Part shown: positions 9,805 to 19,284 of the stretch, piece after piece
Layout: every line of letters starts with the position of its first letter
Numbering within the stretch: the first letter of the stretch is position 1
Source of the DNA: Ustilago trichophora
Taxonomy: Eukaryota > Basidiomycota > Ustilaginomycetes > Ustilaginales > Ustilaginaceae
NCBI GenBank assembly: GCA_900323505.1
Contig: OOIN01000005.1
Location: 496,001-560,000, forward strand
Direction of reading: 5' to 3'
Length of the DNA: 64,000 bases
The notes under the pieces: model-generated
Seen by the model: only the letters and a program-made list of their open reading frames with translations
Told to the model about the DNA's origin: nothing
Databases searched by the model: none
Translations under genes and position numbers: made by a program

Positions 9805-10599
9805 TTACTCGTCCTCTTTGAGGACAGGGCCAAATACAGCATCCATCATTTCCGACAAGGTTGCAAAGTTTCGAGTCTCGCCGTCGACATGCGTGAAGTC
9901 CACCCAGCGGACATTTTCGAGTTCGGTGATAATGGCGTCCTTGAGTTCTTCGAATTTGTCGACGTGTGCGGTGTAGATTGTCTTGAGTAGGATGAATTGG
10001 TTTTGAGATAGTTCTCGGAGACGGTGAACCTCATCTCGAAGAGATTCCACTTGACGAGTGAGTGTGCCGACGTTGTTGTTAAGAGAATGAACGGATTGGA
10101 GGATGGCGGTGTCTTCGGCGCGCAAACGGCGGAAGCCAGTGGTGACTTCGGTGCGTAGTGCAGAACGCTGTCCACGGTTGAAGGCTTGCTTGATCAACAT
10201 ACGCCTGTGGTTAATGGAGCGCCTCGAGTAGTCATTGGAGCATTTGCGCTTACGAACATAGCACCTGTAACACTTCTGGGAGCGAAGCCCATGCTTGACC
10301 TCCGGAGCATACTGGCAAACATAATTGAACCTTGAGCACGTATCACAGGGTGTGTATATTTCCACCGCATTGTCCAGTTGTTCCTCTATGCCTAGTTCTT
10401 CCTCCAGCTCGTCGACTTCCTCCAATTTGTCATCAGCCTGTGCATCGACTTCGTCGTCATCGTTGATTAGTGCGCCTATGTCGAAACCTAATTCAAAATC
10501 ATCATCGCTATCGTTGTTGTTGGTTGGGGGGTGTTGGCTTGGGTCGGGAGGTGGGAATTCGACCCAAACATTGTCCTGACTATTGCCGATTTCGCTCAT
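9805..10599 (-). CDS. Additional copia ORF: zinc-cluster plus coiled-coil protein
   Basis: A 264-residue intact frame (ATG 10597-10599, MSEIGNSQDNVW) lies between the RNase H end of pol and the 3' LTR, in the same sense as pol. An ATG further up at 10725 would add 42 residues. Order: a strongly acidic N-terminal third (SDDDFELGFDIG; EEVDELEEELGIEEQ), then a cysteine set C-x2-C-x6-C-x14-C-x2-C-x6-C (from CDTCSRFNYVC to CYRCYVRKRKC), then Arg-rich sequence, then a heptad-like coiled coil (LNNNVGTLTRQVESLRDEVHRL). The spacing resembles the fungal Zn(II)2Cys6 cluster except for a longer central loop. Zinc cluster followed by coiled coil is the plan of Gal4-type regulators. Standard copia elements have no gene here. 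It could be a captured host gene, a nucleic-acid-binding chaperone or a silencing antagonist; its function is unknown. Confidence 0.75.
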   Translation of the reverse strand: MSEIGNSQDNVWVEFPPPDPSQHPPTNNNDSDDDFELGFDIGALINDDDEVDAQADDKLEEVDELEEELGIEEQLDNAVEIYTPCDTCSRFNYVCQYAPEVKHGLRSQKCYRCYVRKRKCSNDYSRRSINHRRMLIKQAFNRGQRSALRTEVTTGFRRLRAEDTAILQSVHSLNNNVGTLTRQVESLRDEVHRLRELSQNQFILLKTIYTAHVDKFEELKDAIITELENVRWVDFTHVDGETRNFATLSEMMDAVFGPVLKEDE

Positions 10600-11084
10600 G
10601 GTTGGAGTTGTGAGCGTAATGTTGTGTTTGCTTGGGAGCTTGAGTCTCCCATCATCTCTGGACGACTTCGGTGCTTGTTTTATATCTTCACTGCACCGAC
10701 TTCTCCATTGCAAATATTTTCTCATTGGTCTTCCTCGTCCTGTAGTGAGCCTGGGGCCTGGGCTCCTCGACTGAGTATCATCATCCTTCTTCTGCGCACT
10801 CTTTCCCTTTCAACGAATCACGGGCAATTGCGCCAGTGACTTCGTCTTATCTTTCTCTTACAGCCGTGAGTGACATCGTACATGCCGATGCCGCTCCGAA
10901 TGTAACCCTATCTTGTCACCACCACCCCAAATATAAGCTTTTAACTTTATCTTGGCCCGAGATTGTCCCTACCCTTTTTCCTCGTCCGAGCTTCCTCCTA
11001 AGTTTGACTTCGCGGCGCAACTCAAATCTTGTACCGCCTAAGTCCGTGCTCTGCGCCTTTTCCTTTTATCTTCGTCGTCGGCAG
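10600..11084. other. Spacer between copia pol and the additional ORF
   Basis: 485 bp with no convincing frame. A TTATATTTGGGG (minus sense, near 10926-10937) is a possible TATA element for a separate transcript of the downstream ORF; this is only a suggestion. Confidence 0.4.
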
Positions 11085-14000
11085 TTAATGCATGTTGAGC
11101 ATCTGCCTGCCTTCTTCCACCTTGTTTGGGCCCAACGTTTTCGTTAGGCAGTCGGCTTTCTGCTGCAGTGTTGTCACGGGCACAATCTTTACTTCGTTAT
11201 TGCCCACATGTTCTCGAATGAAGTGGAATTTCACGTCTATGTGTTTTGTGCGACTGTGAAATTTGGGATCTGCAGCAAGTTGTCTAGCTGCAGCGTTGTC
11301 GACGTGAATGTTGGTGGGACTGTACTGTCGAAGTCCCAGCTCGTCCAGTAAGCTGCGAGTCCAAATTATGTCCTTTACTGACTCTGTCATGGCAATGTAT
11401 TCGGCGACTGTGGTTGAGTCGGCGACTAACGGCTGTTTCTTTGAAAACCAGTTCACCGGCGAACCATATACAATTGTTACAATGCCCGTCGTTGATTTTC
11501 GATCTTGTGTGTCCCCGGCGAAGTCAGCGTCACTGTATCCTTCTAACACAGTCGACGTCGTCATTCCTTTTGTGAAGTGGATACCAACATTCTGAGTTCC
11601 TTTGAGGTACCGTAGGAGGTGCATTGCGCTTTTCATTGATGCCTGGGTTGGATTTTCCAGGTGCTTGCTGAGTCAACTGGTGGCGTAGCTGATATCAGGC
11701 CTCGTGCCCGTCGATGCATACAGTAGTGACCCCACAATCATGCGATACTTCTTGTGGTCCTGTTCATTTAATGGTTCAACGTCGCTGTCAAATTCTTTTA
11801 ACGGTAGCGGCGTTGTCGCTAGTTTTGCACCTTTGACCAGGAACTTGTCGACCATTCGCCGGATGTATGCTGATTGGCTTAACTTTGTACTGTCTGTATT
11901 CCATGTAATTTCCAGTCCAAGTATATACTTTAGTTTCCCTCCTTCTGTCATCTTGAATCGCCTGGTTAACTCTCTCTTGTATTTGTCCATGTCTTCCTGA
12001 GTATGAGTGACCAGGACTATATCATCAACATATACGGCAATTATGCACAGCGACTTCGCTAATGTACCTATCTTGTATACTCCGAAGTCGCTGGCAATCC
12101 TAGTGAAGCCCATGTCACGCAGGCTTTCATCGAGCCTTTCGTACCACTTTCTTCCAGCTTGTTTGAGGCCGTATAATGCCTTCTTGAGTTTCAATGTTTT
12201 CCCTTCCCAATATCCAGGGGGTGGTTTCATAAAGATATCTTCGGTGATTACGCCGTTCAGGAATGCGGTGACAACGTCCATTTGCTCCATCTTCAGTCCT
12301 AGTGATGTCGCTAGTGCAATTAATATCCTGAGGGTGGAAAACTTGAGTACGGGAGCGAATGTTTCCTCGTAGTCGATGCCTTCTCGCTGTGTGAAACCCC
12401 TTGCCACGAGTCTGGCTTTGTATTTGTCCAATGATCCATCTGGGTTAATCTTTAGTTTATAAACCCACTTACAGTCGACAACGTGGCCATCACTGGTGGG
12501 TTTACTAGTGACTTCCCACGTGCCATTTTCACGGTGACTTTCCAATTCCTTATCCATCGCCTCCTTCCACTTGTTCCAATCCTTGCGCTTCTGTGCTTCC
12601 TGGAGTGTGAGGGGGTCTTGCTCTGGTCTAGGGGTAGCGGCAAATTCGACTTGAGTAGTGAGGTTTGCAAGTTCGACTTCACTGATGTCACCTTCTCCCC
12701 CTGGTCCAATACTTGTCTCTTCTTCATTGCTTTCTTCCAGGGTTGTGGTGATTATCACCTCTTGGGCATTAGGAGATTGGACTTCCTTTCGTTTGGCAGG
12801 AAAGTCCGTTTCAACAAAGGTGATGTCCCTGCTTATCCTTTTGTTGAGGAGGCTGAGGTCGACCACTTCATAGGCCTTTCGTCCGTATGAAATTCCTAAG
12901 TTTATCATCTTGGTACTCCTGGGTTCCAGCTTCGACTTCCTTTCTGCTTCCTGAATGTGGACATAGGCTGTGCACCCAAATGGTCAAATGTCTTGTATAG
13001 TTGCTTTCTCACCAAGGAATAGTTCCAACGGCAAAGTCGTTGGTCCGGTCCACTCGTTCGGTACGCGATTTCGTACATAAATTGCATGCATTGCCGCCTT
13101 GGTCCAAAATCGTCCAGGCAGCCCGGATTCGTAGAGCATGCACCTAACCATGTCCATGACAGTCCTGTTCATCCTTTCCACTATACCATTTTGTTGAGGT
13201 GTGTATGGAGCCGTCCTTCTGTGTACAATGCCCCGACGTCGCATGTAGTCATCCATCTCTTTATTAACGAATTCACCGCCATTGTCACTGAGCAGCATAC
13301 TGAGTTTCTTCCCAGTTTGCCCTTCCATGTGGATTGAGTAAAAGTAGAAGGCCGTAGTTACCTTGTCCTTCGTTTCAATTGGAACACCTGTTACGTGCCT
13401 TGAGAAGTCATCAACAAAGGTGACCATGTACCTCTTTCCGTCGATGTCTGTTTTGTAAGGTCCAACGACGTCAGAGTGGACGAGTTCCAGGGGTCTCGTT
13501 GACCTTGTCACCGACCTATGAAATGGATTCCTTGTATGTTTTCCGACTTTGCACGTTTCACATTGAATTCTCTTTGCGAGGTCGCTCAGTAATTTTTCTT
13601 TCGTTGCCACTTCTATGGCTTCCTTGACTGACTTCGTATTAATGTGGCCAAGCCTGCGATGCCAGGCTTCGATGTCGTTGTTCTTGATTATTGCCAAGTT
13701 TGCGGCCTTGTATTGGATAGTGTGTCCCTTCAATATCAGACTGTTTCCTTCATATTTGCATTGTAGGACCTTCTTTCCGTTTGCAGTGACTTCTGCGGCG
13801 GTCAGTTTGTTGTCGACAGTGAAGTTGATGTTGGCTGCCTTCACAAGATTTACAAGAGACAGCAGGTTTGCCGAAAGCTTTGGTACATATAGTACTTGTT
13901 TGAATACTACGTTCTCGCCTCGTTTGCCATCGATGATGGGTGCGAATTCGACCTGCCCTATTCCTTCTACTTTCAGGACGTCGCCAGTCGCAGTCCTGAT

Positions 14001-15206
14001 TCTTAAGTATGATTCTCCTTTAACGAGTTTACTGAAGTATTCCAGCCTGTTCGTCATGTGCAAAGAGGCACCAGAGTCAAGTATCCAATGATCATTTATA
14101 CTGTGACTTTGGCCAGCTAGTAGGGATGATTTGTCAGCGACTTCGGCGACTACTTGTGCTGCACATCCCCACACATCCAGCTCTTCATTTTGTTCCCTAT
14201 TTTCGTTGTTTGACGTGTTCGGCATTTGGTTGTCATTTTCTTCAGTCGCGGCGTTAGCGACTTCCTTGCATTGGAAAGGTCGGTTTCCGTTTGAAGTCGA
14301 GGCACTTTGTTTGCAGTGTCTTGCAAGGTGTCCAACCTTATTGCAGTTGTAACATTTCTTTCCACACAGTGCTGCTATGTGTCCAATCCTTCCGCATTTG
14401 AAACAGGCGCCTTTGGATCCAGTAAACTGTTCCCCGTTGAGATTATGTTTGGTATTGCGATGTCGCTGCCCGCCATGAGGTTGTCTATTAGCTGACATTG
14501 CCATCTCTATTTTGGAGCTATCCTTCGCCTTGCCTGTCTGGTTGAGCTCTTCCTCCCGAGCCTTTAGGGTCCTCAGTGCATCATTGTATCTTTCTATTTC
14601 GTCCAGCTCGTTGAGCTCTTGAGTGACTGTGTGTTGTTTTCCATCGGCATCAGTATACGTAATTTCCTTCTTGATGAGTTTCCGGTATGTGTCATTTTCT
14701 CGCATTAGCATTGCCTTGTATACTCCGTACTCAGGGCGAAGTCCCTGCACTAGCGCTTTCATTCGTCTGTCGACATTGGTCTTGTATCCGGCAGCGTCGA
14801 GTTGTTCGCAGATCTTTGCAATCCTAGCAGAGTAGGGGTCGATTCCCTCTCCTTCCTTCTGTTTGATTGTGTTAAGCTGTGTCTGTAACATTTCCACTCG
14901 GAGACTTACATGCTCCTCAAAGTGGCCCTGAAGTTGCTGCCACATCTCTATGGGTGTTGGCAGCGACTTCACCAGGTGCCTATATTCCTGTCCAATTGCT
15001 TGAAGAATGAATCCTTTTGCCTTGATGTCTGCCTCCATCCATTCTTCTCGAGCCCGTGCCGTAACTTCAGGCATGCCCTGCGTCATACATATATAGACCT
15101 TTCCTTTGGCCATCATGGCCGCCGTGAAGTCGTCCTTCCAGGTGAAGTAGTCATCCACCGACTTCAGCCTGGGGATACCAATGAGACTTGCTTCCTTGTC
15201 CGTCAT
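11085..15206 (-). pseudogene. Copia gag-pol polyprotein with two in-frame TGA codons
   Basis: One reading frame of 1374 codons from ATG 15204-15206. Gag (residues 1 to about 250) resembles UBN2/DUF4219-type gag. Two zinc knuckles follow at about 265-295 (CFKCGRIGHIAALC and CYNCNKVGHLARHC), then an aspartic protease (WILDSGASLHMT, about 375), GAG-pre-integrase (AWHRRLGHINT, about 513), integrase core (HSDVVGPY, about 578; DNGGEFVN, about 640), reverse transcriptase (YVDDIVLVT, about 1062) and RNase H (YSDADFAGDTQDRKST, about 1222; HVDNAAARQL). Codon 741 (12984-12986) and codon 1178 (11673-11675) are TGA. Both lie in conserved spots where Arg is common (before PFGCTAYVH and before LSKHLENPTQ). 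No frameshift is seen. Everything else is intact, so this is a recently inactivated copy. Confidence 0.92.
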
Positions 15207-15260
15207 TGTTTGTCTTTGATTCTAGTGTTAGCTTCTTACTTACTGTACGCAGGGGAGTGC

Positions 15261-15277
15261 AACTTGGGCTCATAACC
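15261..15277 (-). other. Copia primer-binding site matching the anticodon arm of initiator tRNA-Met
   Basis: Directly inside the 5' LTR the plus strand reads AACTTGGGCTCATAACC. GGGCTCATAACC is the anticodon stem-loop of eukaryotic initiator tRNA-Met (CAT anticodon in the centre). The minus-strand RNA would therefore pair with an internal part of the tRNA rather than its 3' end, as in Drosophila copia, which uses a tRNA half-molecule as primer. Confidence 0.75.
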
Positions 15278-15488
15278 TATTAAGTTATTGTCGCAACTGA
15301 GATTCAAATTACTGAAGTGAATCGGGGGAGCCATATATATACATGTGCAAAGTCGCACCACATTGGCTATCGCTGTTGGAGCAAAGTCGTTGGCTTGTGC
15401 ATCGGGGAAATGAGTCGGGGAAACATATTGGGGAAACATTATTTTTAGAACATTTTTATCGAACCTTTTTGAGACTGAGAAACTAACA
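15278..15488 (-). repeat. Copia 5' LTR (element sense)
   Basis: 211 bp, about 97% identical to 9476-9686. Its outer end abuts the GTTTC duplication at 15489-15493. Confidence 0.93.
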
Positions 15489-15594
15489 GTTTCTTCACCG
15501 CGTCACAGTCAGAGTCCGACTCCCGAAACATCCCCCCCGTTTTATATACTGTACTCATTCAACTGATACTGCATTGCGAGATGTGCAACACTAA

Positions 15595-16419
15595 CTACTG
15601 AAGATTGACAAAACATCCACCATCCACGAGCATCGAGCTACCGGTCATAAATTGTGCCAGATCCGAGGCCAAAAATACTACGGGACCAGCAATGTCTTCT
15701 GGTGTGCCCAACCTTCTCAATGGATGCCTGGCAATCATTTTTTCCCTCTTTGCTGTGTTTTTGAGATCATCTTCATTGATCGCAGTTGCGATTGTACCCG
15801 GGAGTACGCTGTTACATCTGATACCTAGAGGGCCCAGGCTGATGGCAGCGGACTCCATCATGGATTTCAATCCTGCCTTGGTGGGCGTGTAGTGGCTCTG
15901 GAACTCGCCTCCGACCAATGCAGAGATGGAGGCGATGGCGATGAGACTACCTCCACGTGGGGTTTGGCGGGCCATAAGGCGGGCAGCTGCCTGAGTGGCG
16001 AAAAAGGCGCCGTTGAGATTGACTTCTTGAACCTTGCGCCAGGTGTCGACCTCCATCTCGAGGAAGCCCATGAAGGGGCAGATACCCGCGTTGGAGACAA
16101 ACACGTCGAGTCGGCCAAACTCCTTCTCGGCTGCATCAGCAATGCTCTGCCCCACCTTAGCGTTGGCAATGTCACCAGGGACCAGGACACCTTTGGCCCC
16201 GAGCTTTGCCAATTCGTCTTGAAGGGACTCTGCTTCAGATTTTGTGACTGCATCGCCAAAGTAGTGTACAATGACACCTTTAGCTCCATGCGCCGCACAT
16301 GCGAGTGCACAAGCACGCCCAATGCCACGAGACGCACCCGTGATGGCGACAATCTTGCCAGGAAGCAGGTTGGATCCCGCAATCCCGGGATTGAAAGTTG
16401 TAGCGTTGTTCGAGCTCAT
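15595..16419 (-). CDS. Short-chain dehydrogenase, L-rhamnose-1-dehydrogenase-like
   Basis: A 274-residue classical SDR. It has a cofactor loop TGASRGIG (about residues 28-35), NAG in VSNAGICPF, a catalytic Ser in ASISALVGG, and YTPTK for the Tyr-Lys pair. The stretch VFVSNAG, the block SISALVGG..HYTPTKAG, the CNSVLPGTI..INEDDL block and the terminal VDGGCFVNLQ closely resemble yeast L-rhamnose-1-dehydrogenase, which oxidises L-rhamnose to the lactone in the non-phosphorylated fungal pathway. Other sugar dehydrogenases of the same SDR branch are possible. Single exon. Its ATG is only 15 bp after the stop of the upstream gene, so no ordinary promoter fits between them. A copia LTR begins about 100 bp after its stop. 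Confidence 0.85.
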   Translation of the reverse strand: MSSNNATTFNPGIAGSNLLPGKIVAITGASRGIGRACALACAAHGAKGVIVHYFGDAVTKSEAESLQDELAKLGAKGVLVPGDIANAKVGQSIADAAEKEFGRLDVFVSNAGICPFMGFLEMEVDTWRKVQEVNLNGAFFATQAAARLMARQTPRGGSLIAIASISALVGGEFQSHYTPTKAGLKSMMESAAISLGPLGIRCNSVLPGTIATAINEDDLKNTAKREKMIARHPLRRLGTPEDIAGPVVFLASDLAQFMTGSSMLVDGGCFVNLQ

Positions 16420-16434
16420 CTTGAATTCTCGAAA

Positions 16435-17106
16435 TCAAGTCGATGCTGCGCTAGCTGGAGAGGCTCGAGTCAAAGCCTGTTCGAGTTGCGATACTTCCGA
16501 GTGATCCCTCGTGTGTCGCATGCGATGTGCCAGCACTGGCTCACCTTCCTTGTTCCAAACAAATTCACCACCCAGCTGCTTAAAATCTCCACCTTTGAGA
16601 GCCAACGAGCCGGATTTGACAATCTCAGCAACACTGCTTAGGAACGTCTGCGTGAAGCCTTGCTTGTGGTGCGAGCCGATCTTGTCCTTGGATGCGTCAC
16701 CGAGATCCAAGTTCCTCCTCGTCACACCGAGTGCGTGGTAGAGCCTAAGGTCTGGATCGGCGTAGAATTGGAATGGAGGATTGCCCACCTGTTGCTGGTA
16801 GTGTTCGAGCCCAGCTGCTTCACCGGGACCGACAATGATGACCGAAACACGAGAGGCGTCGGTGAGGATGCTAGATTTCGAGAGAGCCTTGTTGAACTCC
16901 TTGCACATGCCACAGTGAAAGTGGCGAGTGAAGACGAGCAGAAGTGGAACCTTGTTGGTTTTGGCTTGTTCGAGGAGTGAGGAAAAGTCGACGCGGTTGC
17001 CCTGGCTGTCAAAGACGTAGGCTGTATTAGCGGCGGAGAGCTGCTCGTGGCTAGGGAGCGCGTCGTCCGGATTAGAGGTTTGAGTGTGTGTCTGGGTGGT
17101 GGACAT
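16435..17106 (-). CDS. AhpC/TSA-type thioredoxin-fold protein (PRXL2/AAED1-like)
   Basis: 223 residues from ATG 17104-17106 (MSTTQTHTQTSNP); an in-frame ATG at 17244 would add 46 residues that look like untranslated leader. The core VPLLLVFTRHFHCGMCKEFNKAL is a thioredoxin fold with Cys-x2-Cys in CGMC, and FYADPDLRLYHALGV follows, as in the AhpC/TSA antioxidant-enzyme family of fungi. A peroxide- or disulfide-reducing role is likely but the substrate is unknown. Single exon. The stop lies 15 bp before the ATG of the SDR gene on the same strand, suggesting co-transcription or overlapping transcripts. Confidence 0.8.
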   Translation of the reverse strand: MSTTQTHTQTSNPDDALPSHEQLSAANTAYVFDSQGNRVDFSSLLEQAKTNKVPLLLVFTRHFHCGMCKEFNKALSKSSILTDASRVSVIIVGPGEAAGLEHYQQQVGNPPFQFYADPDLRLYHALGVTRRNLDLGDASKDKIGSHHKQGFTQTFLSSVAEIVKSGSLALKGGDFKQLGGEFVWNKEGEPVLAHRMRHTRDHSEVSQLEQALTRASPASAAST

Positions 17107-17529
17107 GATGGAAGGAGATGCTTGCACGAGAAAAGTGTGTCTTTTTGTGGCTGACGAGGGAAGGATCAACAAAACTCCGAAGAGGTGTGGCGTATGGGGG
17201 AGGAGGCACAGAGAGTTGCACCGGTCCGTGCAAAAGGGAGGCATTATATGCGGATGAGAACCGCGCTCGCATTGCTAATTAACCTTCCGTTCGCTGTTGG
17301 CTAACGTCTTCAGTGTGGGGGAGAAAATGAATACCGAACAGTGTTAGACTTTTGCTGTGTGCAGATTCTCACGCTTCGAATCCTCTTTTCTCAGCGATAT
17401 GCTCATTTTCAGTCTATGCACATCATTTACTTTGTCACAAGGTTGCAGGGTATGAATGTCATTCCAAACCAGGAGTCGACAATCGCATCATCCAGAGTCA
17501 AATCAGTAGCGTGAGTTCCAACTTGCGTC
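17107..17529. other. Intergenic stretch, promoter of the AhpC/TSA-like gene
   Basis: 423 bp between the AhpC/TSA-like ATG and the EMC4 stop (same strand). It contains the upstream region of the pair and the EMC4 3' end. No RNA gene or repeat is seen. Confidence 0.5.
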
Positions 17530-18542
17530 TCAGTGGATTGGTGAGAATTCGAGCGGCTGCAAGGTTGGCGTACGTGAAGGAGATACAAAAAAGGTGGGGA
17601 GGGTGGTTAGTCGATTGGCAGAACAGAGGGTGAAGCTTGTGAACATCAAAGTTGGATCAAGCTGTGCGAAAGGAATCGGAGGAAGGCAACTTACTGTCCG
17701 TGGCTGTCTCCATGCAAGCCAGTCGCTTGTCTCTGTAGGCAAAAGTCCCATGCTCCAACATTTGTACAGACCCAACACGATTCCCGCCAACTGACACAGG
17801 ATGAAGAGTACCTTGGGCAGCAGCAGACTTTGTCCTGGCGATGAGAGACGGTCGAAAGCTTCGTTGATGCGAAGAATTTGTCCATCGATCAGATTCGAGA
17901 AAAAGATAGGGGAAAGTAACAATGTCAGACTCTGGTTGCGAAAGAATGAAAGGAACAGCTTTTCACCAGGAAAGGTTTGTAGGATGCTTACCGCTGTTCA
18001 TAGTCGAGATACCCCTCAAAGGGCCTGTAATGAGCATCCCTACGGCCATCATGCTGAAGATCTGGACACCGGAACCGCTCATGTAGAGCATGATGGCGTT
18101 CATGGGCAATGACTTTGCTGGTGAGTAGGCGAGTTCCCACGCCTTTGCCATCTTGAGTGCTGCTGGGTCTGCTCTTTGCTGTGCTACTGCTGATGCGGAT
18201 TTCGACTTGGACTGCTTCTGCATTGGCCGACGGTAGGGCCGGTTCATCGAAAGTTGAGAGACGAAAAGATGAATTAGTGTGTCGCTGTAATTTCATCGAG
18301 GAGGGGAGCGAGTGCATGCTTACTTTGCTGACAGCGTCTGAGTCGGTGAAGCCGATTGGATCAGGAAGGTCTTGAGCTTTCGATCTGTGAGCAAATCGAC
18401 ATGAAAGATAGAGCAGTGCGGTCAATTTGTCTATCCTAAGGCTATAAGCTTAGCTCGGTGCAGCGTGGTGTCGGACTCACTTTGACGAGCCGGCATAGTT
18501 GACTCTGAACGCCGAGAGAGGCTTCTGTTGTGTCTTTGACAT
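17530..18542 (-). CDS. EMC4: ER membrane protein complex subunit 4 (5 exons)
   Basis: EMC4 belongs to the ER membrane complex that inserts tail-anchored and multi-pass proteins. Hand splice model (minus strand): 18481-18542, 18324-18384, 17992-18217, 17695-17858, 17530-17556. All introns are GT..AG, the phases agree, and the protein is 179 residues, close to the human subunit. Diagnostic stretches: LPDPIGF (exon 2), KAWELAYSPAKSLPMNAIMLYMSG (exon 3), and YKCWSMGLLPTETSDWLAW (exon 4), nearly the same as human YKCQSMGLLPTHASDWLAF. Two membrane segments are visible (around MNAIMLYMSG..MLITG and LLPKVLFILCQLAGIVLGLY). The last exon is 27 nt and encodes PLEFSPIH plus the stop. Confidence is high because the joined reading matches the family along its whole length. 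Confidence 0.92.
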
Positions 18543-19284
18543 AGTGACGCCTGTGTTTGACTTCGTCTGTGATATGTAAAGAGGAAAAAAGAAGATCGAG
18601 CTTCTTGACGGAGTTGGGTTTGGTGTAAGTGTCCGGACTGATGGCGTTGAGAAGCTTTGGAAGAGGTGAACAAAATGCACAATCCAGACACGGTCAGTGC
18701 GCGTTGTTGGCTTTTACTAACACTTTATGCCAAATTTCTCGCGCGACAACTGTCCGCTGTGCTGAGCTGCCAATTGCCTCTCTCATCAGGCTTCCAACTT
18801 GGCAGTGCAACACCAAACCTGTCCCCATACCAAATTTTTCTCATAGTGATGCCGCAATGTTGATAGCCACTGTGTCCAACCAGCATGATGGGCAACCCTT
18901 TGAACGGCCAATGCGTATCAAATCCCAATACTAGAAAGCTCGGGGCTTCTGCAAAGTTGTCCGTCTGCTCTCAAACGAGACCGCAATTAGGCGATGGTGA
19001 AAGCGGTGGTGGCGATCAGACCTCACCAAGATCACATCTCTCATGTCACAAAAATTATGGAAAGATTTTGCATATATCTTTGGATTCATCGTGCCAAGAC
19101 CATCTGATGATGACGACTTCTTCGAGTAGCGGCTAGTTATACATTAATGTGATCTGGGTAGAAGGAAGCCTCATTGTGGACCTTCACTTCGTCAATCTCG
19201 TTTAAATTTGCTTGCTGTGTATCGTTCAGAGACACGAACACTGGAAATACGAGGGGGGGCTACACTTCATCGAAACAATCCCGC
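18543..19284. other. Intergenic stretch between EMC4 and the cyclase gene
   Basis: 742 bp, with EMC4 upstream sequence on the left and the cyclase 3' flank on the right. Only short random frames. It contains an imperfect inverted sequence near 18800-18930 but nothing assignable. Confidence 0.45.

Larger units (their letters stand above)
9471..15493 (-). mobile_element. Ty1/copia retrotransposon, 6.0 kb, complete with both LTRs and a 5-bp target duplication
   Basis: The element proper is 9476-15488, flanked by GTTTC (9471-9475 and 15489-15493). The two 211-bp LTRs differ at about six positions by eye (about 97% identical), so the insertion is fairly young. In element sense (minus strand) the order is 5' LTR, primer-binding site, gag-protease-integrase-RT-RNase H (11085-15206), an extra ORF (9805-10599), polypurine tract, 3' LTR. 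Integrase before reverse transcriptase is the copia order. Two in-frame TGA codons break the polyprotein. It landed 35 bp from the right end of the Harbinger element and 107 bp beyond the stop of the rhamnose-dehydrogenase-like gene. Confidence 0.95.

Noticed and set aside
16435..17244. Long start (269 residues) for the AhpC/TSA-like protein
   Set aside because: The extra 46 residues lack conservation-like features, and the ATG at 17106 gives the family-typical hydrophilic start.
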